The position numbers and the translations under genes are program-made. The notes beneath the pieces were generated by a model. The model saw nothing but the letters and a program-made list of their open reading frames with translations. It was not told the DNA's origin and made no database searches. Shown one piece after another: positions 1 to 7,920 of a DNA stretch of 64,000 nucleotides (positions are counted from its first letter, which is position 1; every line of letters starts with the position of its first letter). Source of the DNA: Nonlabens antarcticus (lineage in GTDB: Bacteria; Bacteroidota; Bacteroidia; Flavobacteriales; Flavobacteriaceae); contig NZ_JADFCO010000066.1 in assembly GCF_015356755.1 (NCBI RefSeq), positions 310,001 through 374,000 on the forward strand, read 5' to 3'.

Positions 1-474
1 AGAATTAAAAATACAGGTACTCTAAACCGTCAATTTACCAGTGTGGATCTTAATGCCGAGTTTACCATATTACCTTATGAAAAGTTCAGTCCTTATGTAT
101 ATGCTGGACCAGGACTTAATTTTGCCGATGGCTTTAATACTATTGATTTCAAGGCGCAAGCCGGAATAGGACTTGAATACCTTGTTTCTCCCAGTGTGGG
201 GATCAAGGTTTATGGTGATTATAATGCAGTATTTTCAGATGAGATGGACGGCATTGTTTCGGGTAAAAGGGATGATCAGTACTATAAATTCGGCGCTGGT
301 ATCAATGTTTATTTTGGAAATAATCAAGCTAAAGAAAACTCACCCAACTTCATAAGAAGAAGGGAAGCTAAGGAACTCAAACGATTCAACAAATTAGAAA
401 AACAGAATAGAGGCAGTAGGCAGGTGGCTGATACGCTTTTGCAAAAGCAAACTAATATTAATACTCAACAATAA
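1..474 (+). CDS. CsgG-like protein, C-terminal beta-barrel part (5' end outside window)
   Basis: The frame is open from base 1, so this is the 3' part of a longer gene; the GTG at 43 is not a convincing start. The visible ~157 residues contain alternating hydrophobic/aromatic strands (PYVYAGPGL, AGIGLEYLV, GIKVYGDY, YYKFGAGINVYFG) typical of a small outer-membrane barrel, then a charged, Arg/Lys/Gln-rich tail. The pattern around FSDEMDG and GKRDDQYY resembles the barrel domain that follows CsgG in flavobacterial curli-secretion proteins, from my memory of that family. The CsgG domain itself is outside the window, so the assignment is tentative. The lipoprotein gene at 480 starts 5 bases after the stop, so the two are probably co-transcribed. 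A generic OmpA-like porin barrel is the alternative. Confidence 0.5.
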   Translation, partial: RIKNTGTLNRQFTSVDLNAEFTILPYEKFSPYVYAGPGLNFADGFNTIDFKAQAGIGLEYLVSPSVGIKVYGDYNAVFSDEMDGIVSGKRDDQYYKFGAGINVYFGNNQAKENSPNFIRRREAKELKRFNKLEKQNRGSRQVADTLLQKQTNINTQQ

Positions 475-479
475 GAATC

Positions 480-1952
480 ATGAGAATTATAACATACTTC
501 ATCATTGTTGCATTTGCACTTATACTCTCAGGTTGTACGGAAGAAACCTTGGACGTAAACGGCAAAGGAACTATAAGTGGAACCGTAGTTCAAGACGAAA
601 ATTTCCAACCATTATCAAATGTGAAAATTTCCACAAATCCGAACACAAGTACTGTTTTTACAGACGAAGAAGGGAAATTTACCTTAAGCGTTGAAAAAGG
701 AACTTATGCCGTGCGAGCTGAAAAGGACGGTTTTCTAGTAAAGTTTGAATCGGCAGATGTGGAGACAGACGAAGAAACCTTAGTAGTTCTTGAATTAAAA
801 ATATCAACGGCTAATAATAAGCCTCCGCCAGCAGCAACTTTAAAACTTCCTGTAGATAAATCAACTAATGTTCCCTTTGATGTCACCTTTGATTGGGAAG
901 CGATGGATGTAGATGGAGACTCATTGGTTTATAATCTACAGCTGAGAAATGCCAATACAAATGAAATACAAAACTTTCCTGAACTTGAAACAAGCGAGTT
1001 TAAAACTACATTGAATTTTGGGACTACGTATTTTTGGCAAATTACAGCTAACGATGGTATTAATGATCCTGTTAATAGTATTATCAATAGCTTTACAACC
1101 ACTTCATTTCCTTCAAATCGTTTTCATTTCGTTCGCAAACAAGTTGACAACAACCTAATTTTTAGTGGAGACGCTGCTGGTAATCTAGTGTCGTTGACAC
1201 CACCATCCAAAAATAGCTGGCGACCTAGAGTAAATCGCACCGTTTCAAAAATTGCATTTTTAAGAAATGTAGGCGCAAATGTTCAAGTATTTACCATGGA
1301 TATGGATGGTGAAAATGTCAAGCAAGTTAGTAATTCAGTTCCAGTAAGCGGTTTCAATCTGGATGAGGTAGATATCTCCTGGTCCAATAATGGAAATGCT
1401 ATTTATTACCCAGCACTCAACAAGTTGTATCGCATCAATCCTGATGGCAGCGGGCTTAAACTTATTTATCAAACCACCAATGGCAATCTAATTACAGAAG
1501 TGGATTACAACAATGGAGTGATCGCTCTTAAAACAAATGATTTTAATGGCTACAATGTGAATATTTTTACAATCTCTGAATCTGGGCAGTTCCAACAAAT
1601 GATTTTAAGTGGTCTGGATGGTGCTGCTGGTGGTATAGAGTTGAGTATTGATAATAATCGATTGCTTTACAGCAGGGATATATCTGGATTTGAAAACCCA
1701 GCCTACAGACAGATTGACTCTAAAGTATTCGTTTACACGTTCTCAAATAATACTAATGTGGAGTCTTCTATAAATAAACCTGGAGGCACTAATGATTTAG
1801 ATCCTAGATTCTCTCCTACAGATGCTCAAATAATTGTAACTAACAGACCTAACGATGCCAATATGGGTGGAACGGTCCAAATATTAGATTCTGGAATTAC
1901 CGATCCTAGAGTGGACTTATTTCAAAACTCCTTTATGCCAGACTGGGAATAG
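480..1952 (+). CDS. Lipoprotein with carboxypeptidase-regulatory-like and TolB/WD40-like domains
   Basis: 490 residues. The N-terminus has a lipoprotein signal with lipobox LSGC (Cys19). Residues ~30-105 form a carboxypeptidase-regulatory-like beta-sandwich (GTISGTVVQDENFQPLSNVKI, then TDEEGKFTLSV). Residues ~115-205 look like an Ig/fibronectin-like module (PVDKSTNVPFDVTFDWEAMD). The rest reads as TolB/WD40-like propeller blades (VFTMDMDGENVKQVS, LYRINPDGSGLKLIY). It is probably anchored in the outer membrane or faces the periplasm. It follows the CsgG-like gene by 5 bases and may be an accessory of that secretion unit. No catalytic motif was seen. The domain calls are by eye and the exact role is unknown. 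Confidence 0.75.
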   Translation: MRIITYFIIVAFALILSGCTEETLDVNGKGTISGTVVQDENFQPLSNVKISTNPNTSTVFTDEEGKFTLSVEKGTYAVRAEKDGFLVKFESADVETDEETLVVLELKISTANNKPPPAATLKLPVDKSTNVPFDVTFDWEAMDVDGDSLVYNLQLRNANTNEIQNFPELETSEFKTTLNFGTTYFWQITANDGINDPVNSIINSFTTTSFPSNRFHFVRKQVDNNLIFSGDAAGNLVSLTPPSKNSWRPRVNRTVSKIAFLRNVGANVQVFTMDMDGENVKQVSNSVPVSGFNLDEVDISWSNNGNAIYYPALNKLYRINPDGSGLKLIYQTTNGNLITEVDYNNGVIALKTNDFNGYNVNIFTISESGQFQQMILSGLDGAAGGIELSIDNNRLLYSRDISGFENPAYRQIDSKVFVYTFSNNTNVESSINKPGGTNDLDPRFSPTDAQIIVTNRPNDANMGGTVQILDSGITDPRVDLFQNSFMPDWE

Positions 1953-1967
1953 CAGCCTTTTATCTAT

Positions 1968-1989
1968 GAAAGAGATGCGTATCTCTTTC
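1968..1989 (+). terminator. Hairpin after the 480-1952 lipoprotein gene
   Basis: A perfect 9-bp stem, GAAAGAGAT / ATCTCTTTC, with loop GCGT, begins 15 bases after the stop codon. It is followed by only a weak T/C tract, so termination may be partial. Confidence 0.5.
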
Positions 1990-2093
1990 TTCAAATTCGA
2001 ATCTCTGAGCAAGATTCAATGAATATGGATAACTGAATATGGTACTTACGCGCATCAATATTTGTGGTGCTATTCCCTTACTGGTACAAAAAG

Positions 2094-2134
2094 AAAGCCA
2101 AGCTTGAGATTTAGGGAATCTCTGCTTGGCTTTT
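2094..2134 (+). terminator. Rho-independent terminator
   Basis: The 10-bp outer stem is AAAGCCAAGC / GCTTGGCTTT, with an inner AGATT / AATCT stem, followed by TTTTATTATT. It lies between convergent genes and can serve the upstream plus-strand unit. The A-rich left flank could help it act on the minus strand as well. Confidence 0.7.
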
Positions 2135-2321
2135 ATTATTCTAAATATAATAGTAAATATAAGTACATACAATTACTTTAAGCGTAAAACTGGCTAATTT
2201 AACCATTATTGGCACTGATAAACAGATTATCGATCGTTTAAATGTTGAAATTAATGTTTTTGGTGTTGATGATAGTGCGTTTTTTAGACTAAAGATTATA
2301 ACTATGAACGTCTGTGATTAC

Positions 2322-3857
2322 CTAAAAGTCGATTTTCACACTTTCATAGGCACCTATGTCGGGTATATTAGATCTCAAAACGCCTAAGATATCTTTTGTA
2401 GAGCTAGTTGTAGGATTTGCTATACCATTTGCACCTCCATCATTATCAATTTGCAGCATGTTTAAAGTTGGATTTTTAAATAAAGGATCTTCATTTAATA
2501 CCACGTTTTTATAAAGGGCTGTATTCATAAAATCATATTGTGGATTTGAAATAAAATTATCGAATTTATCGTCAAATTTTATTATCGAATTTTCAAATTT
2601 TAAGTTAAAGGGTTTATCTTCTATCTTCAATAAACCCAACTCCAGATTACGATCTCCGTAAATAATGCAATTGGTAAATAACGCTTGACTTAAAGGCTCG
2701 CTCAACCCTGAATCTGGAATGGTGTTAGAGATAAATAGGGTAGGTTCGTTTCTAAACCCGCTGTTCCAGTAATTTGTGATGGTGCAATTATTAAATTGGT
2801 AAGAACCGCCTAATCTAGCAACTAGAGCAGATTGACCCGCATTGTGTATGACTAGGTTTTCAGCTTCTATATTTCCATTTGTTGCCAAAAGTCCCACATT
2901 TGAAGAATTATAAATTTGACTGTTATTGATCTTTAAAGTAGCACCGCCAGAATCAGGGTTCTGGCTATCCATAAGAATGCCAATACTTGCATTTTTAATA
3001 GTAGCATGAGTTATTTCATGATTTTTACTTCCAGCAGTCAGCCAGATACCAAACCACTGTCCCGCGATATTATTAAACCCAGGCTCTAATCGGTCGCCTT
3101 CAAAGATGACCTCGTTTTCTAAATCTTTCGTATTAGACAAAGAGCCGTTAATTTTTAGAGAGGCCTCGTTAGCTGCAATAATGCCACTTTGAGAATGAAA
3201 GAATAAGCGGGAACCAGCCGCTATGTTTAATATCTTGGCTGGAGGGATTCCAGCAAAGCCATAGATGACGTAAGGTTTATCGCTGGTAAATTGCAATTGA
3301 TCATCGTCTAAAAAGAATCCCGAAACTCTAATTTCATTATTTTCATCATCAGTTCCTAACAATAGGGTTTCTTCAATTCCTTGACTGTCGCGCTTAGGGA
3401 ATAGGAAAACGGCATCTTTAACTAGAGTTACCAGTTGAATTTCTTGCAGATTCCCACCACGATCAAATTCAATGACATCCTCATAAAGAAACTCGGTTGC
3501 ACTAGAGAAATCTTTGATATCCACAGTGGTTTCAACAAAAATATAGAGTGAATCGCGAGCTAATATTTCAACGTTTTCAAAAATTTGTCCTGGTACACCA
3601 TCAACGGCCAGTCGGTATCTCGAATTGCTGCCTTGTGCAAGAGCTACGTTTTGGATCACTATATCTTTGCTGCTGCGATTATATACTTTGAAAGTTCTCG
3701 TGCTACTACCAATAGTATTGAAAACGGTATCTAAGAAAATAGTATCTTGAGAGAACTCTAAATTACCGGTGCTCTCGCTAAACTCAAAATCGTTGCGACA
3801 GGAAGACAAGGCTATAAATAAAATACTTGTTAAGCATGCGATGAATATTTGTTTCAT
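2322..3857 (-). CDS. Lipoprotein with right-handed beta-helix region
   Basis: 511 residues, with a signal peptide ending in lipobox LSSC (Cys20). Residues ~30-150 form an Ig-like/choice-of-anchor sandwich (LEFSQDTIFLDTVFNTIGSS). From ~210 on there are repeated short strands with Asn/Gly turns (HEITHATIKNASIGILMDS, LKINNSQIYNSSNVGLLAT, YQFNNCTITNYWNSGF), as in parallel beta-helix proteins. Such proteins in Bacteroidota are usually surface or periplasmic and of unknown substrate. No lyase catalytic motif is evident. The start codon overlaps the stop of the thioesterase gene by four bases, so the genes are translationally coupled in a three-gene minus-strand operon. Confidence 0.75.
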   Translation of the reverse strand: MKQIFIACLTSILFIALSSCRNDFEFSESTGNLEFSQDTIFLDTVFNTIGSSTRTFKVYNRSSKDIVIQNVALAQGSNSRYRLAVDGVPGQIFENVEILARDSLYIFVETTVDIKDFSSATEFLYEDVIEFDRGGNLQEIQLVTLVKDAVFLFPKRDSQGIEETLLLGTDDENNEIRVSGFFLDDDQLQFTSDKPYVIYGFAGIPPAKILNIAAGSRLFFHSQSGIIAANEASLKINGSLSNTKDLENEVIFEGDRLEPGFNNIAGQWFGIWLTAGSKNHEITHATIKNASIGILMDSQNPDSGGATLKINNSQIYNSSNVGLLATNGNIEAENLVIHNAGQSALVARLGGSYQFNNCTITNYWNSGFRNEPTLFISNTIPDSGLSEPLSQALFTNCIIYGDRNLELGLLKIEDKPFNLKFENSIIKFDDKFDNFISNPQYDFMNTALYKNVVLNEDPLFKNPTLNMLQIDNDGGANGIANPTTSSTKDILGVLRSNIPDIGAYESVKIDF

Positions 3858-4261
3858 GTTGCTATTTCAAATAAATCCCGCAGCTCTTGAGAAATGCGCA
3901 CAGGTTTTCCATTCTTATCAATGGCACACCAGTCCGAAGTAGTTTTGGCTAAAAGCTTATTCGTATCCTTGTCGTAAATCTCAATAAAGCGCTCGTAGCG
4001 AACGTTTGTAGCGCGACCTACCTGAGTTTTTATAAGAATATTATCTCCCAGCATAGCAGATTGTTTGTATTCAATACAGTGCTTAATCATTACCCAGTCG
4101 TAAGTATGTAGCATATCTTCAGAAGCTACACTCGTCCAGTGGTGCATAGCGATATCATTTGCCCACTGCACGTAAACCACATTATTAACATGATCTAAAT
4201 AATCAATTTCGTCTTTAGAAACCTTTCTGACAACTTCAAAAATGGGGAGCTTGGAATTCAC
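3854..4261 (-). CDS. Hotdog-fold acyl-CoA thioesterase (4HBT/FadM-YbgC type)
   Basis: 135 residues, the usual length for the single-domain 4HBT family. The N-terminal motif IDYLDHVNNVVYVQWAND carries the catalytic Asp (Asp23) and the H-x-N-N-x-x-Y-x-x-W signature of the YbgC/FadM group. Members hydrolyse acyl-CoA thioesters in the cytoplasm; the chain-length preference cannot be read from the sequence. It is packed between the cyclotransferase (which ends at the base adjacent to this start) and the beta-helix lipoprotein, in one operon. Confidence 0.88.
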   Translation of the reverse strand: MNSKLPIFEVVRKVSKDEIDYLDHVNNVVYVQWANDIAMHHWTSVASEDMLHTYDWVMIKHCIEYKQSAMLGDNILIKTQVGRATNVRYERFIEIYDKDTNKLLAKTTSDWCAIDKNGKPVRISQELRDLFEIAT

Positions 4262-5311
4262 TTATTTCTTAATTTCAATTTCAAACATTTTATTCCATCG
4301 CTTTCCTGTTACAAAAAGTCTATTGTTTTGTTTGTCATAAGCAATGCCGTTAAGTACGTTATCATCCTTAGACCAGTTAGGTATTTGATCCTTTAAATCA
4401 CTCAGATTTATAACTGACTCCAGCGCACCAGTTTTAGGATTGACTATCATTACGGCATTTTCTTGATAGATATTAGCATAGATTTTACCATCAACCCATT
4501 CTAACTCATTGATTTCAGTAAAAGATTTTTTATTAGAAACGATCTGTATATACTCAAGTTCTTCAAAAGTTTCTGGATCTAGCTTCCAGATCTTGTCCGT
4601 TCCATCACTTTTGTACAAGAACTCTCCATCATTGCATAATCCCCATCCTTCTTTACTGCTGTTATATTTGAAACGATCAATTTCATTCAGATCTAGGTCA
4701 TAAACGTAACCAAAACGTCCTTTCCAAGTCAATTGATAAACTTTATTTTTTAGAATGGTTAACCCTTCGGCAAATACGGTTTTAGGCAATGTATTTTTCT
4801 TTAGTATATCCCCAGTTTCAACCTGAGTAATGAGAACTTTTGACTCACCGTATTGACCTACACTTTCGTATAATTTACCCTCATGAAATTCAAGTCCTTG
4901 GGTGTAAGAAGAATCTGAGTGAGGATAAACATTTACCAGGTCATAGCCATAAATTTTAGGCGCTGTAGGATTCGATTTCTTAATTTCTGTGGACGTATGG
5001 GTAACTTTTCCATCCTTATATATAGTAGCTTTATAGGTTAGGACACCATACGGTTGGTCAGTCAGCTTTCGCGAAAGCGTGTTTCCCTCTACATTATCAA
5101 TTACACGAGCATTCTGTCTCCATATAATGCTATCTGCACCTATGGATTGTGCATCTATCAGGGTAATTTTTACCGTGTCATCATCGTTCCATTGCTTTTT
5201 ATCGTTAGAAATTTCTAAAGAATAATTACTACGGAATTTTTCTAAATCGGTTTTACAACTTGATAATGAGATTACTAGAATCAGTAAAAAAATGGAATTT
5301 TTCCAGTTCAT
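4262..5311 (-). CDS. Glutaminyl-peptide cyclotransferase (glutamine cyclotransferase family), lipoprotein
   Basis: 349 residues. The lipoprotein signal has lipobox LSSC (Cys19). An Ig-like N-terminal part (~25-110) is followed by a five-bladed propeller of the plant/bacterial glutamine cyclotransferase family from ~120 on (YTQGLEFHEGKLYESVGQYG, FAEGLTILKNKVYQLTWK, NDGEFLYKSDGTDKIWKLD, INELEWVDGKIYANIYQ, LNGIAYDKQNNRLFVTGKRW). The family cyclises N-terminal Gln to pyroglutamate. It is first gene of a three-gene minus-strand operon. The 14-bp palindrome lies inside the coding sequence at 5065-5078 and is read as part of NTLSRKL in the linker before the propeller. Confidence 0.87.
   Translation of the reverse strand: MNWKNSIFLLILVISLSSCKTDLEKFRSNYSLEISNDKKQWNDDDTVKITLIDAQSIGADSIIWRQNARVIDNVEGNTLSRKLTDQPYGVLTYKATIYKDGKVTHTSTEIKKSNPTAPKIYGYDLVNVYPHSDSSYTQGLEFHEGKLYESVGQYGESKVLITQVETGDILKKNTLPKTVFAEGLTILKNKVYQLTWKGRFGYVYDLDLNEIDRFKYNSSKEGWGLCNDGEFLYKSDGTDKIWKLDPETFEELEYIQIVSNKKSFTEINELEWVDGKIYANIYQENAVMIVNPKTGALESVINLSDLKDQIPNWSKDDNVLNGIAYDKQNNRLFVTGKRWNKMFEIEIKK
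5065..5078. repeat. GCTTTCGCGAAAGC palindrome (intragenic)
   Basis: A perfect copy of the window-wide 14-bp palindrome, here inside the glutaminyl cyclotransferase gene. It is one of two copies that fall within a well-supported coding sequence. Confidence 0.95.
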
Positions 5312-5364
5312 GAGAATGAATTATAAAGTGGAAATATACTAAGAAAAAAGCGGCGTAGAAAACC

Positions 5365-5394
5365 TTGCAAGATCAGAACAAGACCTTATATTTG
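5365..5394 (+). promoter_or_regulatory. Bacteroidota-type promoter of the SRP RNA gene
   Basis: TTG at 5365-5367 and TATATTTG at 5387-5394 match the Bacteroidota vegetative sigma consensus (TTG, about 19 bases, TAnnTTTG). Transcription would begin about 5-7 bases downstream, exactly where the SRP RNA 5' strand (GGGCAAG) starts. Confidence 0.85.
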
Positions 5395-5398
5395 CACC

Positions 5399-5494
5399 GG
5401 GCAAGTCCTACACAACCAGCTCCTGCTGAACTCCTCCAGGGCGGGAACGCAGCAAAGGTAAGTGGTCGTAGCGGTGTGATGTAGGTAGCTTGCC
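5399..5494 (+). ncRNA. ffs: Signal recognition particle RNA (small bacterial type)
   Basis: About 96 bases that fold into one long hairpin. Terminal strands GGCAAG / CTTGCC pair, CCTACA pairs with TGTAGG, and the apical part has the conserved GCGGGAACGC with a GGAA tetraloop, followed by AGCA. This is the Ffh-binding domain of the 4.5S-type RNA. The RNA guides membrane and secreted proteins to the translocon with Ffh and FtsY. A run of seven T follows directly (5495-5501) and serves as terminator. Its own promoter lies just upstream. Confidence 0.93.
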
Positions 5495-5501
5495 TTTTTT
5501 T
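5495..5501 (+). terminator. T-tract terminator of the SRP RNA
   Basis: The closing stem of the SRP RNA (GGCAAG / CTTGCC) followed immediately by TTTTTTT forms an intrinsic terminator. Confidence 0.75.
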
Positions 5502-5544
5502 CTTTCCTTATAATTAAATGCTTGTATTCGATATTTAAAGGTTT

Positions 5545-6345
5545 ATGAAAAAAGTTATTTTGGTTACTGGCGGTTCATCTGGAATCGGCAAATCAATTGC
5601 TGAATATCTCAACACAGCAGGCTACCAGGTTTACGGAACCAGTAGAAATCCAGAAAATTACGAAAGTATTATTCCATTAATAGCAATGGATGTTCAAGAC
5701 GACTCTTCTATAGCTCTGGCAATTAAAACGCTACTCGCGAAAGAATCAACGATAGATATCTTAATCAATAATGCAGGTGTAGGCATTACAGGTCCTATGG
5801 AGGAAACTCCCATGGATGCTGTAGAGCATGCAATGAATACTAATTTCTATGGACCTCTCAGAGTGATTCAGGCGGTTTTGCCTGTGATGAGAAATCAACG
5901 ATCCGGACGCATTATTAATATAACCAGTATTGCGGGATACATGGGGTTGCCTTATCGAGGGATTTATAGCGCTAGTAAGGGCGCACTTGAGATTGCAACA
6001 GAAGCATACCGAATGGAATGTGCGCATTTAAATATACATTTTAGCAATGTTGCGCCAGGAGATTTTGCCACAAATATCGCCTCAGGAAGGTTCCATGCAC
6101 CGGTCATCGATGGTAGTGACTATGCTCAAGGTTATTCTCACACCTTAAAATTAATAAATGATCATGTGGACGAAGGCCACGATCCCATTGAGGTTGCCCA
6201 TAAAATTAAGCAGATAATTGAAGCAAAAAATCCTGGTATACATTACAAGGTTGGAAGTTTCATGCAAAAGTTTTCCATAGTTTTGAAAAAAATCCTACCT
6301 GAAAAAACTTACGAAAAGATGCTCAAGAAGCATTACGGATTATAA
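5545..6345 (+). CDS. Short-chain dehydrogenase/reductase (SDR)
   Basis: 266 residues, normal for classical SDRs. The Rossmann motif TGGSSGIG is at 8-15, NNAG at 75-78, the conserved Ser in ITSIAG at ~128 and the catalytic YSASK at 141-145. TSR after the second strand suggests NADPH preference, by inference. The substrate is unknown. The LuxR-type membrane regulator begins 13 bases after the stop, so both are probably in one transcript. Confidence 0.9.
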   Translation: MKKVILVTGGSSGIGKSIAEYLNTAGYQVYGTSRNPENYESIIPLIAMDVQDDSSIALAIKTLLAKESTIDILINNAGVGITGPMEETPMDAVEHAMNTNFYGPLRVIQAVLPVMRNQRSGRIINITSIAGYMGLPYRGIYSASKGALEIATEAYRMECAHLNIHFSNVAPGDFATNIASGRFHAPVIDGSDYAQGYSHTLKLINDHVDEGHDPIEVAHKIKQIIEAKNPGIHYKVGSFMQKFSIVLKKILPEKTYEKMLKKHYGL

Positions 6346-6358
6346 AACGAACTATAGC

Positions 6359-7714
6359 TTGAATTCTTTCATTACTCTAAGTATTCGCTATCTAAGCCTT
6401 GTTTTGTTTTTTTCTTCCAGTATTTTCTCCGTGGCTCAGAATGTTTCTATCTTATATGATGAAACGGGAGAATTAAACCTACTTGACATACCGTTTGAAT
6501 CCTTTGAAACGATAGAAAGCGGATATTCTAACGGTTTAAATCGTGGAGTTTATTGGTTGCAAATAGATGCAGTAGCTGAGGTTTCTAATTTCCAATTAGA
6601 AAACAATCATATTCATGATGTTCAAGTCTATCAAAGTTTTACAGAAGTAAAAACTTCTAATAATAACGGTTTTATAAGTTTTGTTTTAAAGCCCAGTACA
6701 CCTGTATTTGTAAGGCTAGGCGTTCAAAAAGAGGCTTACTTCCCCTTTACTATCGCTACCCAAAATATCTATGAGCGGCTGAAAATTCAGAAAGCTGTAG
6801 GTTTAGGAATGTTTTATGGTTTTGCGCTTGTGGTCTTTTTGCTCAACCTAGGATTGTTTGTTACTTCCAGGGACAAGGCGTTTTTGTATTACAGTGTTTT
6901 TCTAGTGTTTATCCTTGCCGTCTTTGCTCACAGAGACGGATTTGCAGAGATTTTGGGAATGACACCTGCAGTTAAAGATATAACAGAGCCTCTTTGTCTT
7001 TCCATAGGAGGTCTCATGTGCGCTGTTTTTACGGTTAAAAGCTTACGGTTGCATACACATTATCCATTTATTGCATTCACATATTGGGGAGCAGCTGTTA
7101 TAAGTGCATTGTTCCTGTCGTTGTATTTTGCGTTACATGATTATGCTTATGTGGTAGGCATTTATTTTGTATGCTTATACATTTTCGTGTCTAGCTGGCT
7201 GTGTTCTTTGCTTCTAATTAGAGTGCAGCGTTTTGCGTATATCTTTTGTTTAGCCTATTTCTTTATGATGATCACGGCTATTTTATTTTATCTAGGCCCG
7301 ACTTTGAACTTACAGATTTTTGAGGTGAAGCAGATACATCTTAAAATAAGTGCTTTTGTTGAGATGATAATTATAACGTTTGCTATTGTTTATCGTATGA
7401 AAACTTTAGACCGGAAACAACGTAAAATGAGAAAGGAGATGACTCAATACCTTTCAGAAATTGCCTTCCTAAGCGACGAGTTAGAAAAAAACCAGCATGG
7501 TCAGGAAAATATATTTACCAAGTTTAACCTGACCAACCGGGAAAATGAAATACTGGACTTAATTGCTGATGGGAAATCGAACAAGCAAATTGCAGATGAG
7601 CTCTTTATTTCCATAAATACAGTAAAATATCACGTTAAGAAAATCTACGAAAAGCTCGAGGTCTCGAACCGAAAAGAGGCGTCTAAACTAATGCACCAAC
7701 AAGAATTAGGTTAG
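6359..7714 (+). CDS. 7TMR-DISM membrane protein with C-terminal LuxR-type HTH
   Basis: 451 residues from a TTG start. No in-frame ATG gives a better signal peptide, and the TTG yields a clean one ending FSVAQN. Residues ~30-135 form a beta-rich periplasmic sensor (7TMR-DISM extracellular type). Residues ~150-355 hold about seven hydrophobic helices (VGLGMFYGFALVVFLLNLGL onward), followed by a coiled-coil linker (~360-390) and a GerE/LuxR helix-turn-helix at ~392-446 (LTNRENEILDLIADGKSNKQ, INTVKYHVKKIYEKLEVSNR). It is thus a one-component, membrane-anchored transcription factor. It lacks kinase or receiver domains. It lies 13 bases downstream of the SDR gene. Targets are unknown. Confidence 0.86.
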   Translation: MNSFITLSIRYLSLVLFFSSSIFSVAQNVSILYDETGELNLLDIPFESFETIESGYSNGLNRGVYWLQIDAVAEVSNFQLENNHIHDVQVYQSFTEVKTSNNNGFISFVLKPSTPVFVRLGVQKEAYFPFTIATQNIYERLKIQKAVGLGMFYGFALVVFLLNLGLFVTSRDKAFLYYSVFLVFILAVFAHRDGFAEILGMTPAVKDITEPLCLSIGGLMCAVFTVKSLRLHTHYPFIAFTYWGAAVISALFLSLYFALHDYAYVVGIYFVCLYIFVSSWLCSLLLIRVQRFAYIFCLAYFFMMITAILFYLGPTLNLQIFEVKQIHLKISAFVEMIIITFAIVYRMKTLDRKQRKMRKEMTQYLSEIAFLSDELEKNQHGQENIFTKFNLTNRENEILDLIADGKSNKQIADELFISINTVKYHVKKIYEKLEVSNRKEASKLMHQQELG

Positions 7715-7920
7715 AAAGTAATTATTTTAGGACAATAGTCATTCAGCCTATAAACAAGTATTACAACGACTATTATCTCATGATTTGTCTCAGACTACCC
7801 GTTTACTACCCGGTATTTTTATACGCTTTTGCTCAGGACCTATGTAAATTTGATCACCAAATAAAATTAAGGGGTTTATTTGAAAGTGGGACTGCAAAAC
7901 AACAAACGTAGGGTACGTTG

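Larger units (their letters stand above)
1953..2321. other. Convergent intergenic region with two hairpins
   Basis: This gap separates two convergent genes. It holds two terminator-like hairpins (1968-1989 and 2094-2134). An AT-rich stretch after 2135 is open in one plus frame but has no credible start codon. I see no gene here. Confidence 0.6.

Noticed and set aside
2175-2385. Plus-strand open frame reading LANLTIIGTDKQIIDRLN
   Set aside because: It has no start codon, is preceded by a stop and runs into the 3' end of the beta-helix lipoprotein gene on the other strand.
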